Shown: positions 32,520 to 41,097 of the stretch, one piece after another
Numbering within the stretch: the stretch's first letter is position 1
How the letters are laid out: the number at the start of each line of letters is the position of its first letter
Assembly (NCBI RefSeq): GCF_004803895.1
Contig: NZ_CP021978.1
Coordinates: 868,001 to 932,000, forward strand
Source of the DNA: Streptomyces hawaiiensis
GTDB taxonomy: Bacteria; Actinomycetota; Actinomycetes; Streptomycetales; Streptomycetaceae
Length of the DNA: 64,000 nt
Reading direction: 5' to 3'
The notes under the pieces: generated by a model
Told to the model about the DNA's origin: nothing
Database searches by the model: none
The model's input: the letters and a program-made list of their open reading frames with translations, nothing else
Position numbers and translations under genes: made by a program

Positions 32520-34793
32520 ATGACAGCAAACCGAAGACTTGTGTCACGAGCGACAGCCGCCGCACTGTGTGCGCTGGCCGTCGTGCTCGCGTCGATCGTG
32601 CTCATCCCCGCGCAACGGGCCTTCGCCGCGGGCACGACGTACTACGTGAGCGCGAGCGGCAACGACAGCAACACCGGAACCAGCAGCAGCACGCCCTGGC
32701 GCTCGCTGAGCAAGGTGAACGCGAAGACGTTCCAGCCCGGCGACACCATTCGCTTCGAGTCCGGGGACAGCTGGACCGGGCAGCTGTGGCCGAAGGGGTC
32801 CGGCGCCGAAGGCTCCCCGATCGCCATCGACAGCTACGGAACGGGCGCCAAGCCGAAGATCGCCGGCCAGGGCACAGTCGGCGACGCGGTGCGGCTGAAC
32901 AACCAGCAGTACTGGGAGATCCGCAACCTCGACGTGTCGAACGCGGTGCCCACGGGGACGACCGACGGTTCGAAACTCGGCGACTTCCGCGGCATCGGCG
33001 TGCACGGTGACAACGGCCAGACCCTGCACCACTTCGTGATCGACTCGGTGGACGTGCACGACGTCACCGGCGAGGTCAAGTGGGTCGGCGGCAGCACCGC
33101 CGACAACAAGCCGGGCATCACCTTCCAGCAGGGCTGGGACCGCTCGAAGGACACCGGCGGCATCGCCTTCCTCACCGGCGTCCAGGACATCACCGCGCCC
33201 GGTGCCCCCACGGTCCTCGACGGCATCACCGTGGAGAACTCCACCATCAAGAACACCTCGTTCAGCGGGATCGTCACGAAGCAGTACGCCGGTGACGCGC
33301 CAGGTGCCGTCTTCACCGGCTGGGGCAAGCGAGCCACTGCCACCGACTCGAGGTTCACCCCGTACACCAACGTCACGTTCCGCGGCAACTACATCACGCA
33401 GGCGAACACGCCCTTCGGCTGCAACGGCATCTACCTCACCGGCGTCAAGGGCGCACTGGTCGAAGGCAACGTGATCGACCGGGTCGGCGTCTCCGGCGTC
33501 GAGACCAACATGGCCGACAGCGTCACCGTCCAGCACAACGAGATCATGGGTACCCACCTCTCGTCGGGCGGTGCCGACCAGAATGCCCTGGACCCCGACA
33601 TCGGCACCACCAACCAGCTGTTCCAGTACAACTACCTCCACGACAACGGCGACGGCATCCTGCTCTGCGCGTGCAACTCCAACGTCCAGTTCGGCAGCGT
33701 GGTGCTCCGCTACAACGTCATCACCGGCAGCACGCGGTGGAACCTCCACTTGTCGCAGACGGGCGGCACGGTGGCGAACATCTACAACAACACCTTCGCC
33801 AACACCAGTTCGACGAACATGGTGACCGGCGGCGTCTCCGGCAGGGCGACGCTGACCAACAACCTGTTCGTCTCCGGGCAGTCCGCGCCCACGTTCGTAC
33901 AAAAGTCGACCATCACCTACAAAAACAACGGCTACTCGGACAACCTGACGACCGTGCCCACGTCCGACGCGAACGCCGTGGTCGGCGCTCCGCAGTTCGT
34001 GAATGCCTCCGTCACGGGGCCGTACGGCGACGAGAACGGTCCGAGGCTCGGCACGGCGGCGAACTTCGCGCTCCAGTCGGGTTCGGTGTTCGTCGACGCC
34101 GGAGCCACGGTCACCGGCAACGGGGGCCTCGACAACGCCGGGTCTCCTGTGCCGATCGGGAACGGTCCGGAGATCGGTGCCTTCGAACGCGGCGCGCCCA
34201 ACATCGCGTTCACGGACACCTTCGACGGCCTGGCCACGGGCGCGCTCGCCAACGGGACCAACGGGTGGCGAGTCATCTCGACCAACAACGACGTCTCCGT
34301 GGTGGAGACGCCGTCCGCCACCGACAAGAGCGTCCGGCTGACCCGCACCATCGAAGGCGGCGGGACCGACGGAACCAACCTCGCCCGGCTCTTCAGCACC
34401 CCGATGCAGGGCGTGGTGACCATCGACACGCAGGTGATGCGCAACGACACTCAGGCCGGCTGGTTCGGGCTGCCCTACGTGTACAACGCCAGCGGTGCCC
34501 CAGCCGTCAGCGTCGCCTTCGCCCGCGGCCAGATCCACGCGTATCAGGGAACCACGGACTCCGTGATCGGTACGTACACCAATGGCAAGTGGTACCGGGT
34601 CACGCTCACCGTGGACACCGTGAACCAGCGCTTCGACCTGGACATCGACGGCCATCGCGTGCTGAACGACGCGGCGTTCCGCACCTCGATGCCGGGGGTC
34701 GCGAAGGTCGCGTGGTACTCGAACGGGGGTGAGCGCGGGGCGGTGCACATGGACGACGTCCGGATCTCGCGCGGCACCGGATTCGGCCAGTGA
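32520..34793 (+). CDS. Secreted right-handed beta-helix polysaccharide-active protein
   Basis: A 757-residue secreted protein. ATG 32520 follows AAGAGGAC. Signal peptide about 1-40. Residues about 43-75 form the DUF1565 start TTYYVSASGNDSNTGTS of parallel beta-helix lyases. The helix (about 75-560) has many N-rich turns (VEGNVIDRVGVSGVETN, IYNNTFANTSS). The C-terminal about 180 residues form a concanavalin-like sandwich (FTDTFDGLATGALANGTNGW). It resembles pectate lyase and alginate-type beta-helix enzymes, but no firm catalytic set can be named. It shares its promoter with the GH59-like gene, which points to a joint role in pectin side-chain attack. Confidence 0.75.
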   Translation: MTANRRLVSRATAAALCALAVVLASIVLIPAQRAFAAGTTYYVSASGNDSNTGTSSSTPWRSLSKVNAKTFQPGDTIRFESGDSWTGQLWPKGSGAEGSPIAIDSYGTGAKPKIAGQGTVGDAVRLNNQQYWEIRNLDVSNAVPTGTTDGSKLGDFRGIGVHGDNGQTLHHFVIDSVDVHDVTGEVKWVGGSTADNKPGITFQQGWDRSKDTGGIAFLTGVQDITAPGAPTVLDGITVENSTIKNTSFSGIVTKQYAGDAPGAVFTGWGKRATATDSRFTPYTNVTFRGNYITQANTPFGCNGIYLTGVKGALVEGNVIDRVGVSGVETNMADSVTVQHNEIMGTHLSSGGADQNALDPDIGTTNQLFQYNYLHDNGDGILLCACNSNVQFGSVVLRYNVITGSTRWNLHLSQTGGTVANIYNNTFANTSSTNMVTGGVSGRATLTNNLFVSGQSAPTFVQKSTITYKNNGYSDNLTTVPTSDANAVVGAPQFVNASVTGPYGDENGPRLGTAANFALQSGSVFVDAGATVTGNGGLDNAGSPVPIGNGPEIGAFERGAPNIAFTDTFDGLATGALANGTNGWRVISTNNDVSVVETPSATDKSVRLTRTIEGGGTDGTNLARLFSTPMQGVVTIDTQVMRNDTQAGWFGLPYVYNASGAPAVSVAFARGQIHAYQGTTDSVIGTYTNGKWYRVTLTVDTVNQRFDLDIDGHRVLNDAAFRTSMPGVAKVAWYSNGGERGAVHMDDVRISRGTGFGQ

Positions 34794-34846
34794 AAGCCAG
34801 GGCCAGTGTGGTGGTGTGAGCATTTCGGTAAGTTTGCCGACCCGGT

Positions 34847-34854
34847 AAGCGCTT
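34847..34854. promoter_or_regulatory. AAGCGCTT palindrome (GGTAAGCGCTTCC)
   Basis: An 8-base perfect palindrome in the context GGTAAGCGCTTCC. The same core in reverse context (AAGCGCTTAC) is at 35690. Both are close to LacI/GalR operator half-sites. This copy lies downstream of the convergent genes, so its role is unclear. Confidence 0.35.
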
Positions 34855-34902
34855 CCTCGTCCGCCATGATGCTCAGCTCAGGATGACGTCATGAAAATGA
34901 GG

Positions 34903-34944
34903 AATCGAATCTGCCTGGCCAATATCGGCCAGGCAGATTCGATT
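34903..34944. terminator. Bidirectional terminator
   Basis: A perfect 18-bp stem, arm AATCGAATCTGCCTGGCC (34903-34920) with 34927-34944, and a 6-base loop, lying between the convergent beta-helix and SGNH genes. Confidence 0.85.
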
Positions 34945-34953
34945 GTCGACTGA

Positions 34954-35598
34954 TCAACGTGATGAAATCTGCTGCAGCGTGGCGCTCACCACCGGCACAT
35001 AGAAAGTGGCGATACCCGCCTCATTGGGATGTGTTCCCGATCCCTCTGTGCCAGGGAAACCGTTGACCAGGTCGTCGAATGTGTACTTCGCACGCTGGGT
35101 GTCATCGCGCGTGTCGAACGCGGTCTCTCCGAAGACGTCGGCAACGGCGACGTCCCACTTGCGGCAGGCTTGCAGGGTCGCCTCGCGCAGCGCCACCTGA
35201 GTGTCCCAGTCCCGCGAACCGAGCTTGTGGGCGGCGACGTACACGATGCGGGCGGTCGGCCATTTCCGCCCCATGACGTGCAGCGTCTTCTCCAACTCTT
35301 CCGCGTAGGTGCTGAGCGTGTACGCGCGGTCCCGGAAAATGGACTGCGCGTCATTGGTGCCTCCGTCGAAGATGACGAAGTCCGGCGCGATGTCGGTCGC
35401 TTGCTCGACCTGCGTGAGTATTTGTCCTCCGGAAGCATGCGGGTCGGCGCCTACGGTCGCGCCGTTCCGGGCGAACTTGGTGAGGGACATGCCCTCGCGC
35501 TCTGCAACTACGTCCACGAAACTGTGCGGGTACACATGTCCGTACACAATGCTGTCACCGAAGGCATAGACGCTCTTACCTGCCAAACCATTGTTCAC
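34954..35598 (-). CDS. SGNH/GDSL-type hydrolase
   Basis: A 214-residue intracellular esterase-like protein, GTG 35598 behind AAGGAGG. Block I with the Ser nucleophile is YAFGDSIVYG (about 11-20), block II has the Gly in KFARNGATVG, and block III the Asn in FDGGTNDAQS. The catalytic His is in GTHPNEAG, but the Asp normally three residues before it is Ser (GSGTHP), which is unusual. No signal peptide. It is divergent from the cupin gene and may deacetylate imported oligosaccharides. Confidence 0.8.
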   Translation of the reverse strand: MNNGLAGKSVYAFGDSIVYGHVYPHSFVDVVAEREGMSLTKFARNGATVGADPHASGGQILTQVEQATDIAPDFVIFDGGTNDAQSIFRDRAYTLSTYAEELEKTLHVMGRKWPTARIVYVAAHKLGSRDWDTQVALREATLQACRKWDVAVADVFGETAFDTRDDTQRAKYTFDDLVNGFPGTEGSGTHPNEAGIATFYVPVVSATLQQISSR

Positions 35599-35647
35599 AT
35601 CGTCCTCCTTACGGCTTCGCTATTCGGGTCTGATTGTAGACAGAACA

Positions 35648-35697
35648 TTGACGAGTTGGGCGACTGGCACGTAAATTAAGAGGGATAGAAAGCGCTT
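35648..35697 (+). promoter_or_regulatory. Cupin-gene promoter with AAGCGCTT operator
   Basis: TTGACG (35648-35653), an 18-base spacer and TAAATT (35672-35677) form a good promoter toward the cupin gene. The palindrome AAGCGCTT at 35690-35697 lies about where transcription would begin, a typical repressor site. Confidence 0.55.
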
Positions 35698-35727
35698 ACT
35701 GTACTGAACTGGAGTGTTGACACACAC

Positions 35728-36438
35728 ATGAGCACAACCAACACCGGATTGCCCGGGGGCGTCGCCATCTCGCATCTGTCGGTGTACGACTGGCCTGCCG
35801 CCGACGGGGCGTGCGGCGGCACGCCTCACATGCACCTGGCGTGTTCAGAGGCTTACGCCGTCACCGGCGGACGCGGGGCCGTGCAGACGCTGACCGCTTC
35901 CGGGTACGAGGTCACTCCGCTCCAGGCCGGCACGGTCGCCTGGTTCACGCCGGGCACCATCCACCGGCTGGTCAACGAGGGTGATCTGCGGATCACCGTT
36001 CTGATGCAGAACAGCGGGCTGCCGGAGGCGGGGGACGCAGTCCTCACGCTGCCCCCGCGGTACCTGACCGATCCGGAGACGTACGCCCGCGCCACCGCCA
36101 TCCCGGCCGACGCGCCCGAGGAGGAGCAGGAGCGCGCCGCTCGGGCCCGGCGGGACCTCGCTCTGGAGGGCTACCGGGCACTTCGGGAGGCCGAGGGGCC
36201 ACAGGCCCTGGCCGCGTTCCACCGTGCCGCCGCCGCGCTCGTACGGCCCCGCATCGCCGAGTGGCGCGAGCGGTGGCGACAAGGTGCCGAGGCCTCCGCC
36301 GCGGCCACCGGGGCGCAGCTCGACTGGCTGGAGCGGGGGGAATCCCCCCACCTCGCAGATGCCGCCGTGAGGTCTGAACAGCCCGCTGCCCGCGGGAAGT
36401 TCGGGATGTGTGGCCGGCTCGACGTCTACGCGAACTGA
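35728..36438 (+). CDS. Cupin-domain protein
   Basis: A 236-residue cytoplasmic protein. The cupin barrel is in the first 110 residues: TPHMHLACSEAYAVTGGRG (about 31-49) is cupin motif 1 with metal histidines and Glu, and GTVAWFTPGTIHRLVNEGD (about 70-88) is motif 2. The C-terminal half is helical and rich in Arg, Glu and Ala. Such proteins isomerise or epimerise sugars, or bind them. It is divergent from the SGNH gene. ATG 35728 has only a distant GGAG. The bases 36439-36574 show no gene. Confidence 0.75.
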   Translation: MSTTNTGLPGGVAISHLSVYDWPAADGACGGTPHMHLACSEAYAVTGGRGAVQTLTASGYEVTPLQAGTVAWFTPGTIHRLVNEGDLRITVLMQNSGLPEAGDAVLTLPPRYLTDPETYARATAIPADAPEEEQERAARARRDLALEGYRALREAEGPQALAAFHRAAAALVRPRIAEWRERWRQGAEASAAATGAQLDWLERGESPHLADAAVRSEQPAARGKFGMCGRLDVYAN

Positions 36439-36574
36439 GGGCGATGCGCACCTGAGGACGCGCGGCGTGCGCGGCCGGTTCGGCCCGCACCCACGGCCGG
36501 GCCGGATGGGCGGTGCAGGCGCAGGGGACGGACACGGTCCGCCTGCTCCGCGCCCACTCCGGCAGCGGCGCTGG

Positions 36575-37609
36575 TCACCGCCTGCGGCTGAGACGCCCTG
36601 CCGACGGCGGCTCGGCCGTCGACTCCCGCCAGACGATCCGGAACAGGGAGCCCTCAGTCGTCTCGGGCGGGCTGTCCCTCAGACCCGCGATCAGCTTGGC
36701 CATGGCCGTACTGCCCAGTTGTTCGAGCTCCACGTCGACGGTGGTCAGTGACGGGGTCATGAACTGTCCGACCCCGGCGTTGTCCCAACCGGTCACGCTG
36801 AGGTCGCCGGGCACGTCCCAGCCGCGCTCCCGGGCGCCCCGGACGACGCCGGCTGCGACGAGGTCGTTGGCCGCGATCACCGCGGTCGGCCGCGCATGGC
36901 TCGGGAGCGACCGTATCGCCTCGATGCCGGACTCTCCCGACCAGTCTCCGTCGAAGACCCCGACGGATTCGGCCCCGAGGCGTTCGACGGTCTCCAGATA
37001 GCTCTGCTTGCGCGCCCTCGCGGAGGCGAACTGCGCGTCGCCCGCCACATGGAGGAACCGGGAGTGACCGAGCGCCACCAAGTGCTCGATCATCCGCACC
37101 AGAGGCGTGGCGTCGGCCAGCTGCCCGATGCCTCGCATCTCGTCGTCGAAGTCGGCCGAGATCACCACGGCCGTCCTCTGGTGCAGTTTGCTCTCCACGG
37201 CGGGAAGCACGGGAGCGAGGGAGAGGATGCCCTCGTACTGTCCCGAGTCTGCGAGCTCCAGCAGGCGGTCACTCCTCGCGCGTACGCCGCCCCCGGCGCT
37301 CACGACATCCACGAAAAACCCTGCGGCCTGCGCCGTCGCGCTGGCACCCGCCAGCATGCGTGAGGGGTTGAAGGCCATGGCGGGCATGAGGATCGCCAGC
37401 CGTCCGGTCTTCCGTGTGCGCATCGACCGCGCCACCAGGTTGGGGCGGTAGTCGAGTTCGCGTATGGCCTTCTCCACGCGTTCCAGGGTCGCGGGCTTCA
37501 GCCCGCCGTTGAACCGCAGATACCGCGACACCGTCTGGGGTGACACACCGGCGAGCCGCGCCACATCGGTGATCGTAGGCCGTCGTCGCGCTGCGTCAGC
37601 GCCGTCCAT
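36575..37609 (-). CDS. LacI-family regulator C
   Basis: A 344-residue regulator. The HTH reads PTITDVARLAGVSPQTVSRY and the hinge YRPNLVARSMRTRKTGRLA. The ligand domain has AVIAANDLVAAGVVRGARER and DLSVTGWDNAGVGQFMTPSL. It is divergent from the first sugar ABC operon. Two AGTGA-N4-TCACT operators lie in the 184-base gap and a related one is upstream of the GH53 gene at 49673, so it probably controls both uptake and secretion of a galactanase. Confidence 0.92.
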   Translation of the reverse strand: MDGADAARRRPTITDVARLAGVSPQTVSRYLRFNGGLKPATLERVEKAIRELDYRPNLVARSMRTRKTGRLAILMPAMAFNPSRMLAGASATAQAAGFFVDVVSAGGGVRARSDRLLELADSGQYEGILSLAPVLPAVESKLHQRTAVVISADFDDEMRGIGQLADATPLVRMIEHLVALGHSRFLHVAGDAQFASARARKQSYLETVERLGAESVGVFDGDWSGESGIEAIRSLPSHARPTAVIAANDLVAAGVVRGARERGWDVPGDLSVTGWDNAGVGQFMTPSLTTVDVELEQLGSTAMAKLIAGLRDSPPETTEGSLFRIVWRESTAEPPSAGRLSRRR

Positions 37610-37661
37610 CCGCTTCCCCCACCTTCCGCCGACGTTCGGTGAAGTCAGAGACTACACACTC

Positions 37662-37720
37662 TTGACGCAAAAAGTGATCGTTCACTATGGTCCTCGCAAC
37701 CCGCAAAGTGAACGATCACT
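37662..37720 (+). promoter_or_regulatory. ABC operon promoter with two LacI operators
   Basis: TTGACG (37662-37667), an 18-base spacer and TATGGT (37686-37691). Operator 1, AGTGATCGTTCACT, at 37673-37686 fills the spacer; operator 2, AGTGAACGATCACT, is at 37707-37720. The two are reverse complements and 34 bases apart. Binding would block polymerase directly. Confidence 0.75.
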
Positions 37721-37793
37721 TTTTGGGTGACGCGCGGCCCGGGACGGGCCCGCACCACTGTGTGCCGATGCCGCCGCTCAAGGGAGCAGTGCC

Positions 37794-38714
37794 GTGAGCT
37801 CCATCAACGAACTACGCCGGCTGCGCGGGTCCCAAAAGGGCGCGCGACAGCAGAACAAGGCGGCGTTCTTCTTCCTACTGCCATGGTTCGTCGGGCTCTT
37901 CGGGATCACTCTCGGCCCGATGCTGGCCTCGCTCTACCTCAGCTTCACCAAGTACAACCTGTTGCAGCCGCCGCAGTTCAACGGAGTCGAGAACTGGACG
38001 CGCATGCTCGATGACGAGCGTCTGCACAAGTCGCTCGAAGTTACGTTCAGCTACGTCCTCGTCTCCGTCCCGCTGCAGCTGGCGATGGCCCTCGGGCTCG
38101 CCCTGGTGCTGGACAAGGGAGTACGGGGTCTTGCCTTCTACCGCTCCGTCTTCTATCTGCCGTCCCTGATCGGCGGCAGCGTGGCGATCGCCGTGCTGTG
38201 GCGCGCGATGTTCGGGACCAACGGCCTTGTCAACGAGGCCCTGGCCCTCGTCGGTGTCCAGGGGCAGGGCTGGATCTCGGAGCCGGGAACGGCGCTGTCG
38301 ACCCTCGTCGTCCTGAACGTCTGGACCTTCGGCTCCCCCATGGTGATCTTCCTCGCCGGGCTGCGGCAGATTCCGACCTCCCTCTACGAGGCGGCCTCCG
38401 TCGACGGCGCGAAGCGCTGGCGCCAGTTTCGCAGCATCACCATTCCGCTGCTGACACCCATCATCTTCTTCAACCTGGTGCTGCAGATCATCCACGCCTT
38501 CCAGACCTTCACCCAGGCCTTCGTGGTCTCCGGCGGTACCGGAGGGCCCGCCGACTCCACCCTCTTCTTCTCGCTGTACCTGTACCAGCGCGGGTTCGGC
38601 CACTTCGACATGGGGTACGCGTCCGCGCTCGCGTGGGTCCTGCTCCTCATCGTCGCGGCCTTCACCGCCGTCAACTTCTGGGCCTCAAAGTACTGGGTGT
38701 TCTACGATGACTGA
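37794..38714 (+). CDS. Sugar ABC transporter permease (MalF type), system 1
   Basis: A 306-residue inner-membrane protein with six helices. GTG 37794 follows AAGGGAGCA. The cytoplasmic EAA loop for contact with the ATPase reads YEAASVDGAKRWRQFRSI (about 199-216). It forms the first half of the channel of a carbohydrate importer of the CUT1 class, with the next gene (8-base overlap) as the second half. No ATPase gene is present, so a shared MsiK-type ATPase encoded elsewhere is expected. Regulated by LacI C, divergent from it. Confidence 0.92.
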   Translation: MSSINELRRLRGSQKGARQQNKAAFFFLLPWFVGLFGITLGPMLASLYLSFTKYNLLQPPQFNGVENWTRMLDDERLHKSLEVTFSYVLVSVPLQLAMALGLALVLDKGVRGLAFYRSVFYLPSLIGGSVAIAVLWRAMFGTNGLVNEALALVGVQGQGWISEPGTALSTLVVLNVWTFGSPMVIFLAGLRQIPTSLYEAASVDGAKRWRQFRSITIPLLTPIIFFNLVLQIIHAFQTFTQAFVVSGGTGGPADSTLFFSLYLYQRGFGHFDMGYASALAWVLLLIVAAFTAVNFWASKYWVFYDD

Positions 38715-39603
38715 CCGCACCACAGCCGTACCCCCCGCGCTGCCCGCCCCCCGCCCCCACGCGATACGCCGGATCAGACGCGCGGTGCGCGCCCCTCTCA
38801 AACACTGCCTGCTGGCTCTCTGCGCCCTGACGATGCTCTACCCCGTCCTGTGGATGGTGGTCAGCTCGCTGCGGCCCAACAACCAGATCTTCCGCAGCGC
38901 GGGACTCGCCCTGACACACCCGCACTTCGAGAACTACAGCAACGGCTGGAACGCCTTCTCCCAACCGTTCAGCCACTACATGATCAACTCAGCGATCGTC
39001 GTGACCGGCGCGATCCTCGGGAACCTCCTCGCCTGTTCCCTGGCCGCATACGCGTTCGCGAGGCTGGAATTCCGGGCGAAGCGCGTCTGGTTCGCCGTCA
39101 TGCTCGTCACCATCATGCTGCCGATCCACGTGATCATCGTGCCGCAGTACGTCCTGTTCTCGGAGCTCGGCTGGGTCAACACGTTCCTGCCCCTGATCGT
39201 GCCGAAGTTCCTGGCGACCGACGCCTTCTTCATCTTCCTGATGGTGCAGTTCATCCGGGGCATCCCGCGCGAGATCGACGAGGCCGCACGGATCGACGGA
39301 GCCGGGCACGCGCGGATCTTCTTCTCCCTCATCCTCCCGCTGATGGTCCCGGCGCTGGCGACCACCGCGATCTTCACCTTCATCTGGACCTGGAACGACT
39401 TCTACACCCAGCTCATTTATCTGACCGACCCGGACATGTACACCACGCCTCTCGCGCTGCGCACCTTCGTCGACCAGCAGACCGCGACGGACTGGGGCTC
39501 GGTGTTCGCCATGAGTGTCGTGTCGCTCGTACCCGTCTTCCTCGTCTTCCTCGCTGGACAGCGCTTCCTGCTGCGAGGCATCGCGACCACCGGCGGCAAG
39601 TGA
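38707..39603 (+). CDS. Sugar ABC transporter permease (MalG type), system 1
   Basis: A 298-residue six-helix permease. The EAA loop is IDEAARIDGAGHARIFFSL (about 195-213). The first 35 residues are a basic, proline-rich cytoplasmic extension. ATG 38707 lies inside the end of the upstream permease gene, so translation is coupled. Partner of the preceding permease and of the binding protein 102 bases downstream. Confidence 0.92.
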   Translation: MTDRTTAVPPALPAPRPHAIRRIRRAVRAPLKHCLLALCALTMLYPVLWMVVSSLRPNNQIFRSAGLALTHPHFENYSNGWNAFSQPFSHYMINSAIVVTGAILGNLLACSLAAYAFARLEFRAKRVWFAVMLVTIMLPIHVIIVPQYVLFSELGWVNTFLPLIVPKFLATDAFFIFLMVQFIRGIPREIDEAARIDGAGHARIFFSLILPLMVPALATTAIFTFIWTWNDFYTQLIYLTDPDMYTTPLALRTFVDQQTATDWGSVFAMSVVSLVPVFLVFLAGQRFLLRGIATTGGK

Positions 39604-39705
39604 CTGCGGGGGCTACTGCCGGACATGCGGAGGCGACCGAGTCATGACCACTCGGGAACACCGCAGCCATCAACCTGACCCACCCATCAGGCACAGGAGA
39701 AGCAC

Positions 39706-41010
39706 ATGAAAGCCAGCCCCTTCAGACGCGTCGCGATCGGAGCGGTCGCCTCACTCTCGCTCGCGCTGACCGCCTGCTCCGGCAGCAGCACCGGATCCGC
39801 TCCCGACCTCAGCGACAAGCCGGTCACCATCCGCGCCACCTGGTGGGGAGCGGACGCCCGCGCCCAGCTCACCGACGAGGTCATCAAGGCGTTCGAGAAG
39901 AAGTACCCCAACATCACGGTCAAGGGCCAGTACAAGGACTGGAACGGCTACTGGGACGCCCTCGCCACGACGACCGCGGCCAAGGACTCTCCCGACGTCG
40001 TCCAGATGGACGAGCTGTACCTCGCGTCGTACGCCGACCGCGGAGCGCTGTACGACCTCGGCAAGGCCAAGAAGCTCCTCAGCACGTCACAGTTCGACGA
40101 CCAGGCCCTGGCCACCGGACAGGTCAACGGAACGCAGTACGCGCTTCCCGTCGGCGTCGGCGTCCTGTCCATCCTTGTGAACACCGACCTGTTCAAGAAG
40201 TACGGCGTGAAGGTTCCCGACGACAAGACGTGGACGTGGGACGACTACGCCAAGATCGGGAAGGAGCTGACGGACAAGAGTGGCGGCAAGATACATGGTG
40301 CGGCCGGCGCACCCGGCTTCTCCGCCGGCGATGTCAAGTACTGGGCTCGTCAGCACGGTGAAAACCTCTTCGACAAGGACGGCAACGTCTCGTTGAAGCC
40401 CGAGACGCTCGCCGGGATGTGGAAGTACGGTCTGGACTTGACCTCCTCGGGGGCCAGCGTCAAGGCGTCGACGATGGTCGAAGACCTGACCGCGGGTGTC
40501 ACCGCCGGCAGCTTCGCCACCGGCAAGGCGGCCATGATGGGGGTGTACAACACCCAGATCACCGCAATCCAGCAGGCCACGGGCGCCCAGGTGCAACTGC
40601 TGCAGATGCCCCGCGTCGGCAACACCAAGGCGAACTTCTTCAAGCCCTCGATGTACTGGGCGGTCTCCAGCCAGAGCAAGCACCCGGCCGAGGCAGCCGC
40701 GTTCGTCAACTTCGTGCTCAACGACCAGAGGGCCGCCGACATCCTCAAGACGGAGCGCGGAATCCCCGCCAACAAGGAGATGCTGAAGCACCTCCAGCCG
40801 ACTCTGGCCGGGACCGACAAGGCGGCGGCCGACTACATGAACGCCGTGACCCCGGGTGAGTCGCCGGTCGTGACCCCCAACGGCGGAAGCGGCATCGAGC
40901 CGGAGCTGCAGCGCTACAGCCAGGAGGTCTACTTCAAGAAGACCTCGCCCGACGCCGCCGCGAAGGCCTTCATCAAGGAGCTCCAGGGCGAGATCGACGC
41001 CGCCAAGTGA
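39706..41010 (+). CDS. Sugar-binding lipoprotein, system 1
   Basis: A 434-residue extracellular solute-binding protein of the CUT1 class. The lipoprotein signal is MKASPFRRVAIGAVASLSLA with the lipobox LTACSG (Cys about 25). Mature features include VTIRATWWGADARAQL and the hinge strands typical of family 1 sugar binders. It is anchored to the outer face of the membrane and delivers oligosaccharide to the two permeases upstream. ATG 39706 follows CAGGAGAA. The ligand is unknown; a galacto- or rhamno-oligosaccharide is likely from context. Confidence 0.92.
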   Translation: MKASPFRRVAIGAVASLSLALTACSGSSTGSAPDLSDKPVTIRATWWGADARAQLTDEVIKAFEKKYPNITVKGQYKDWNGYWDALATTTAAKDSPDVVQMDELYLASYADRGALYDLGKAKKLLSTSQFDDQALATGQVNGTQYALPVGVGVLSILVNTDLFKKYGVKVPDDKTWTWDDYAKIGKELTDKSGGKIHGAAGAPGFSAGDVKYWARQHGENLFDKDGNVSLKPETLAGMWKYGLDLTSSGASVKASTMVEDLTAGVTAGSFATGKAAMMGVYNTQITAIQQATGAQVQLLQMPRVGNTKANFFKPSMYWAVSSQSKHPAEAAAFVNFVLNDQRAADILKTERGIPANKEMLKHLQPTLAGTDKAAADYMNAVTPGESPVVTPNGGSGIEPELQRYSQEVYFKKTSPDAAAKAFIKELQGEIDAAK

Positions 41011-41017
41011 CCTCCTT

Positions 41018-41050
41018 CCGGGGGCCGTCGCCGCTGCCCACGGCCCCCGG
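41018..41050. terminator. Intercistronic stem-loop
   Basis: CCGGGGGCCGT (41018-41028) pairs with ACGGCCCCCGG (41040-41050) just after the binding-protein gene. Partial terminators here commonly keep binding-protein mRNA higher than downstream genes. Confidence 0.6.
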
Positions 41051-41097
41051 GAGCCCCACGAGAAGTGGGTCAGGAAACCAAGAGAGAGAAAACACCC

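Noticed and set aside
32544..34823. A 759-codon open frame on the minus strand
   Set aside because: It is the complement of the beta-helix gene and arises from GC codon bias. No ribosome site, no domain.
37673..37720. The two inverted 14-mers as a CRISPR-like or IS end repeat
   Set aside because: Only two copies, 34 bases apart, placed on a promoter; operator use explains them.
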